From: Dyadobacter sp. CY356
GTDB lineage: Bacteria; Bacteroidota; Bacteroidia; Cytophagales; Spirosomataceae
Assembly: GCF_021440195.1 (NCBI RefSeq)
Contig: NZ_JAJTSZ010000001.1
Span: 1,178,001-1,242,000, forward strand
Direction of reading: 5' to 3'
Length of the DNA: 64,000 nucleotides
The notes under the pieces are model-generated. The model saw nothing but the letters and a program-made list of their open reading frames with translations, had not been told where the DNA came from and did no database searches. Below, one piece after another: positions 63,584 to 64,000 of this stretch. Made by a program: the position numbers and the translations under genes. Positions within the stretch are counted from its first letter, which is position 1, and each line of letters begins with the position of its first letter.

Positions 63584-64000
63584 TTAGAACGGCTTGCTTG
63601 GGTTTGATTGGTTTTGAAGCAATTGATGCGCCTTGATATACTGCTGCTGGGCCTGCAGAACAGGAATTTTAAGTTTTTTTGAAATATCGATGAAAGAAAG
63701 TCTGTCATTTTTTCTTAGCGCATATATTTCTGACTGCTGACAATTTAAGATTGCACTGGGCATTTGCGGCTGCCGGGCCCCAGGGCTAATCATTTGCTTT
63801 CCAGCAGAGACATTGATGATGTTTTTAATTTTGTTTACACTGTTTTCAATTTGATTCGAAACATAAAAGGTGCTTTTCCCAAGACGGTCCGCAATTTGTT
63901 TGTGACTTAACCCCTTCTTAAAATAAAGCGTTGTTATATTCTGGGCTTCCAAAGAAAGATAATTTAAGGCTTCAAGAGCCGCTTTGATTCTTTCACTTTC
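63584..64000 (-). CDS. ECF-type sigma factor, C-terminal part (gene runs off the window)
   Basis: The frame is open to the window edge (138 codons visible), so the start lies beyond 64000; a TTG at 63952 is only internal. The visible part starts ERIKAALEALNYLSLEAQN, then ITTLYFKKGLSHKQIADRLG and STFYVSNQIENSVNKIKNI. This is the region-4 helix-turn-helix of sigma factors (A-L..L....R..I.L.Y..G.S..EIA..LG.S...V). A 50-residue tail with a second helix-turn-helix-like unit (EIYALRKNDRLSFIDISKKL) follows. Region 2 would be upstream. It probably forms an operon with the dead Cas12f gene, 21 bases downstream. A LuxR-type regulator cannot be excluded from this fragment alone. Confidence 0.65.
   Translation of the reverse strand, partial: ESERIKAALEALNYLSLEAQNITTLYFKKGLSHKQIADRLGKSTFYVSNQIENSVNKIKNIINVSAGKQMISPGARQPQMPSAILNCQQSEIYALRKNDRLSFIDISKKLKIPVLQAQQQYIKAHQLLQNQSNPSKPF

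Noticed and set aside
63584..63952. A complete small protein starting at TTG 63952
   Set aside because: The frame is open to the window edge and the sigma region-4 helix begins before this codon, so the gene is truncated by the window instead.
1..64000. CRISPR arrays, tRNA or rRNA genes, prophage modules
   Set aside because: No regularly spaced repeats, cloverleaf sequences, rRNA signatures, or phage structural genes were found on either strand by reading.

Overview
The window is a stretch of a Bacteroidota chromosome. Signs are LytTR-type two-component pairs, secreted proteins with C-terminal type IX secretion (T9SS) sorting domains, PorT-like outer-membrane barrels, a TonB-plug-like outer-membrane protein, HXXEE and choice-of-anchor proteins, a Reg_prop hybrid sensor kinase, and weak ribosome binding sites. 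Sphingobacteriaceae or a related environmental group is likely, but the genus cannot be fixed from sequence alone. No tRNA, rRNA or CRISPR array was seen.

Layout. 1-2.9 kb: a MauE/DoxX-like membrane protein, a Crp/Fnr regulator, an unrecognised 395-residue protein, and a 47-codon ORF that looks like a small precursor peptide. 3.2-11.7 kb (visibly AT-rich): methyltransferase, sulfatase, secreted and outer-membrane proteins, and a small LuxR-type regulator. 11.7-17.1 kb: a decay zone with a degraded gene, an IS982-type element with a broken transposase, a serine protease lipoprotein, an FtsX-permease remnant, and an IS3-type element (3-bp target duplication) inside another gene remnant. 17.7-24.2 kb: a full-length class I lanthipeptide dehydratase followed on the same strand by a LytTR regulator and its histidine kinase, plus a lone receiver. 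25-34.3 kb: an AlkD-like protein, a T9SS cargo protein, a frameshifted HXXEE gene, an outer-membrane barrel, a choice-of-anchor I lipoprotein and small proteins. 35.2-45 kb: a sulfatase start joined to a truncated LytS-type kinase with its LytTR regulator, a DUF2490 gene with a stop, an HxlR regulator divergent from three oxidoreductase genes, a glycerophosphodiesterase and an esterase. 45-57.3 kb: signalling genes separated by long gene-poor gaps.

The most notable locus is the right end. At 57.9-62.2 kb lies a large Reg_prop hybrid sensor kinase. Convergent to it, on the minus strand, are the 3' part of a sigma-factor-like gene (63584-64000, running off the window) and, 21 bases downstream, a 359-residue Cas12f/TnpB-like protein (62483-63562). 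By alignment from memory this protein has lost the RuvC Asp and Glu and ends before the zinc finger and third RuvC motif, so it should be nuclease-dead. Directly downstream on the same strand is a structured non-coding segment (about 62378-62482) that could be its guide RNA. Together they fit an RNA-guided transcription-initiation module: dead Cas12f plus ECF-type sigma.

The window also carries an unusual number of broken genes, caused by frameshifts and by stops of all three kinds. This points to ongoing decay, or in single cases to sequencing error.
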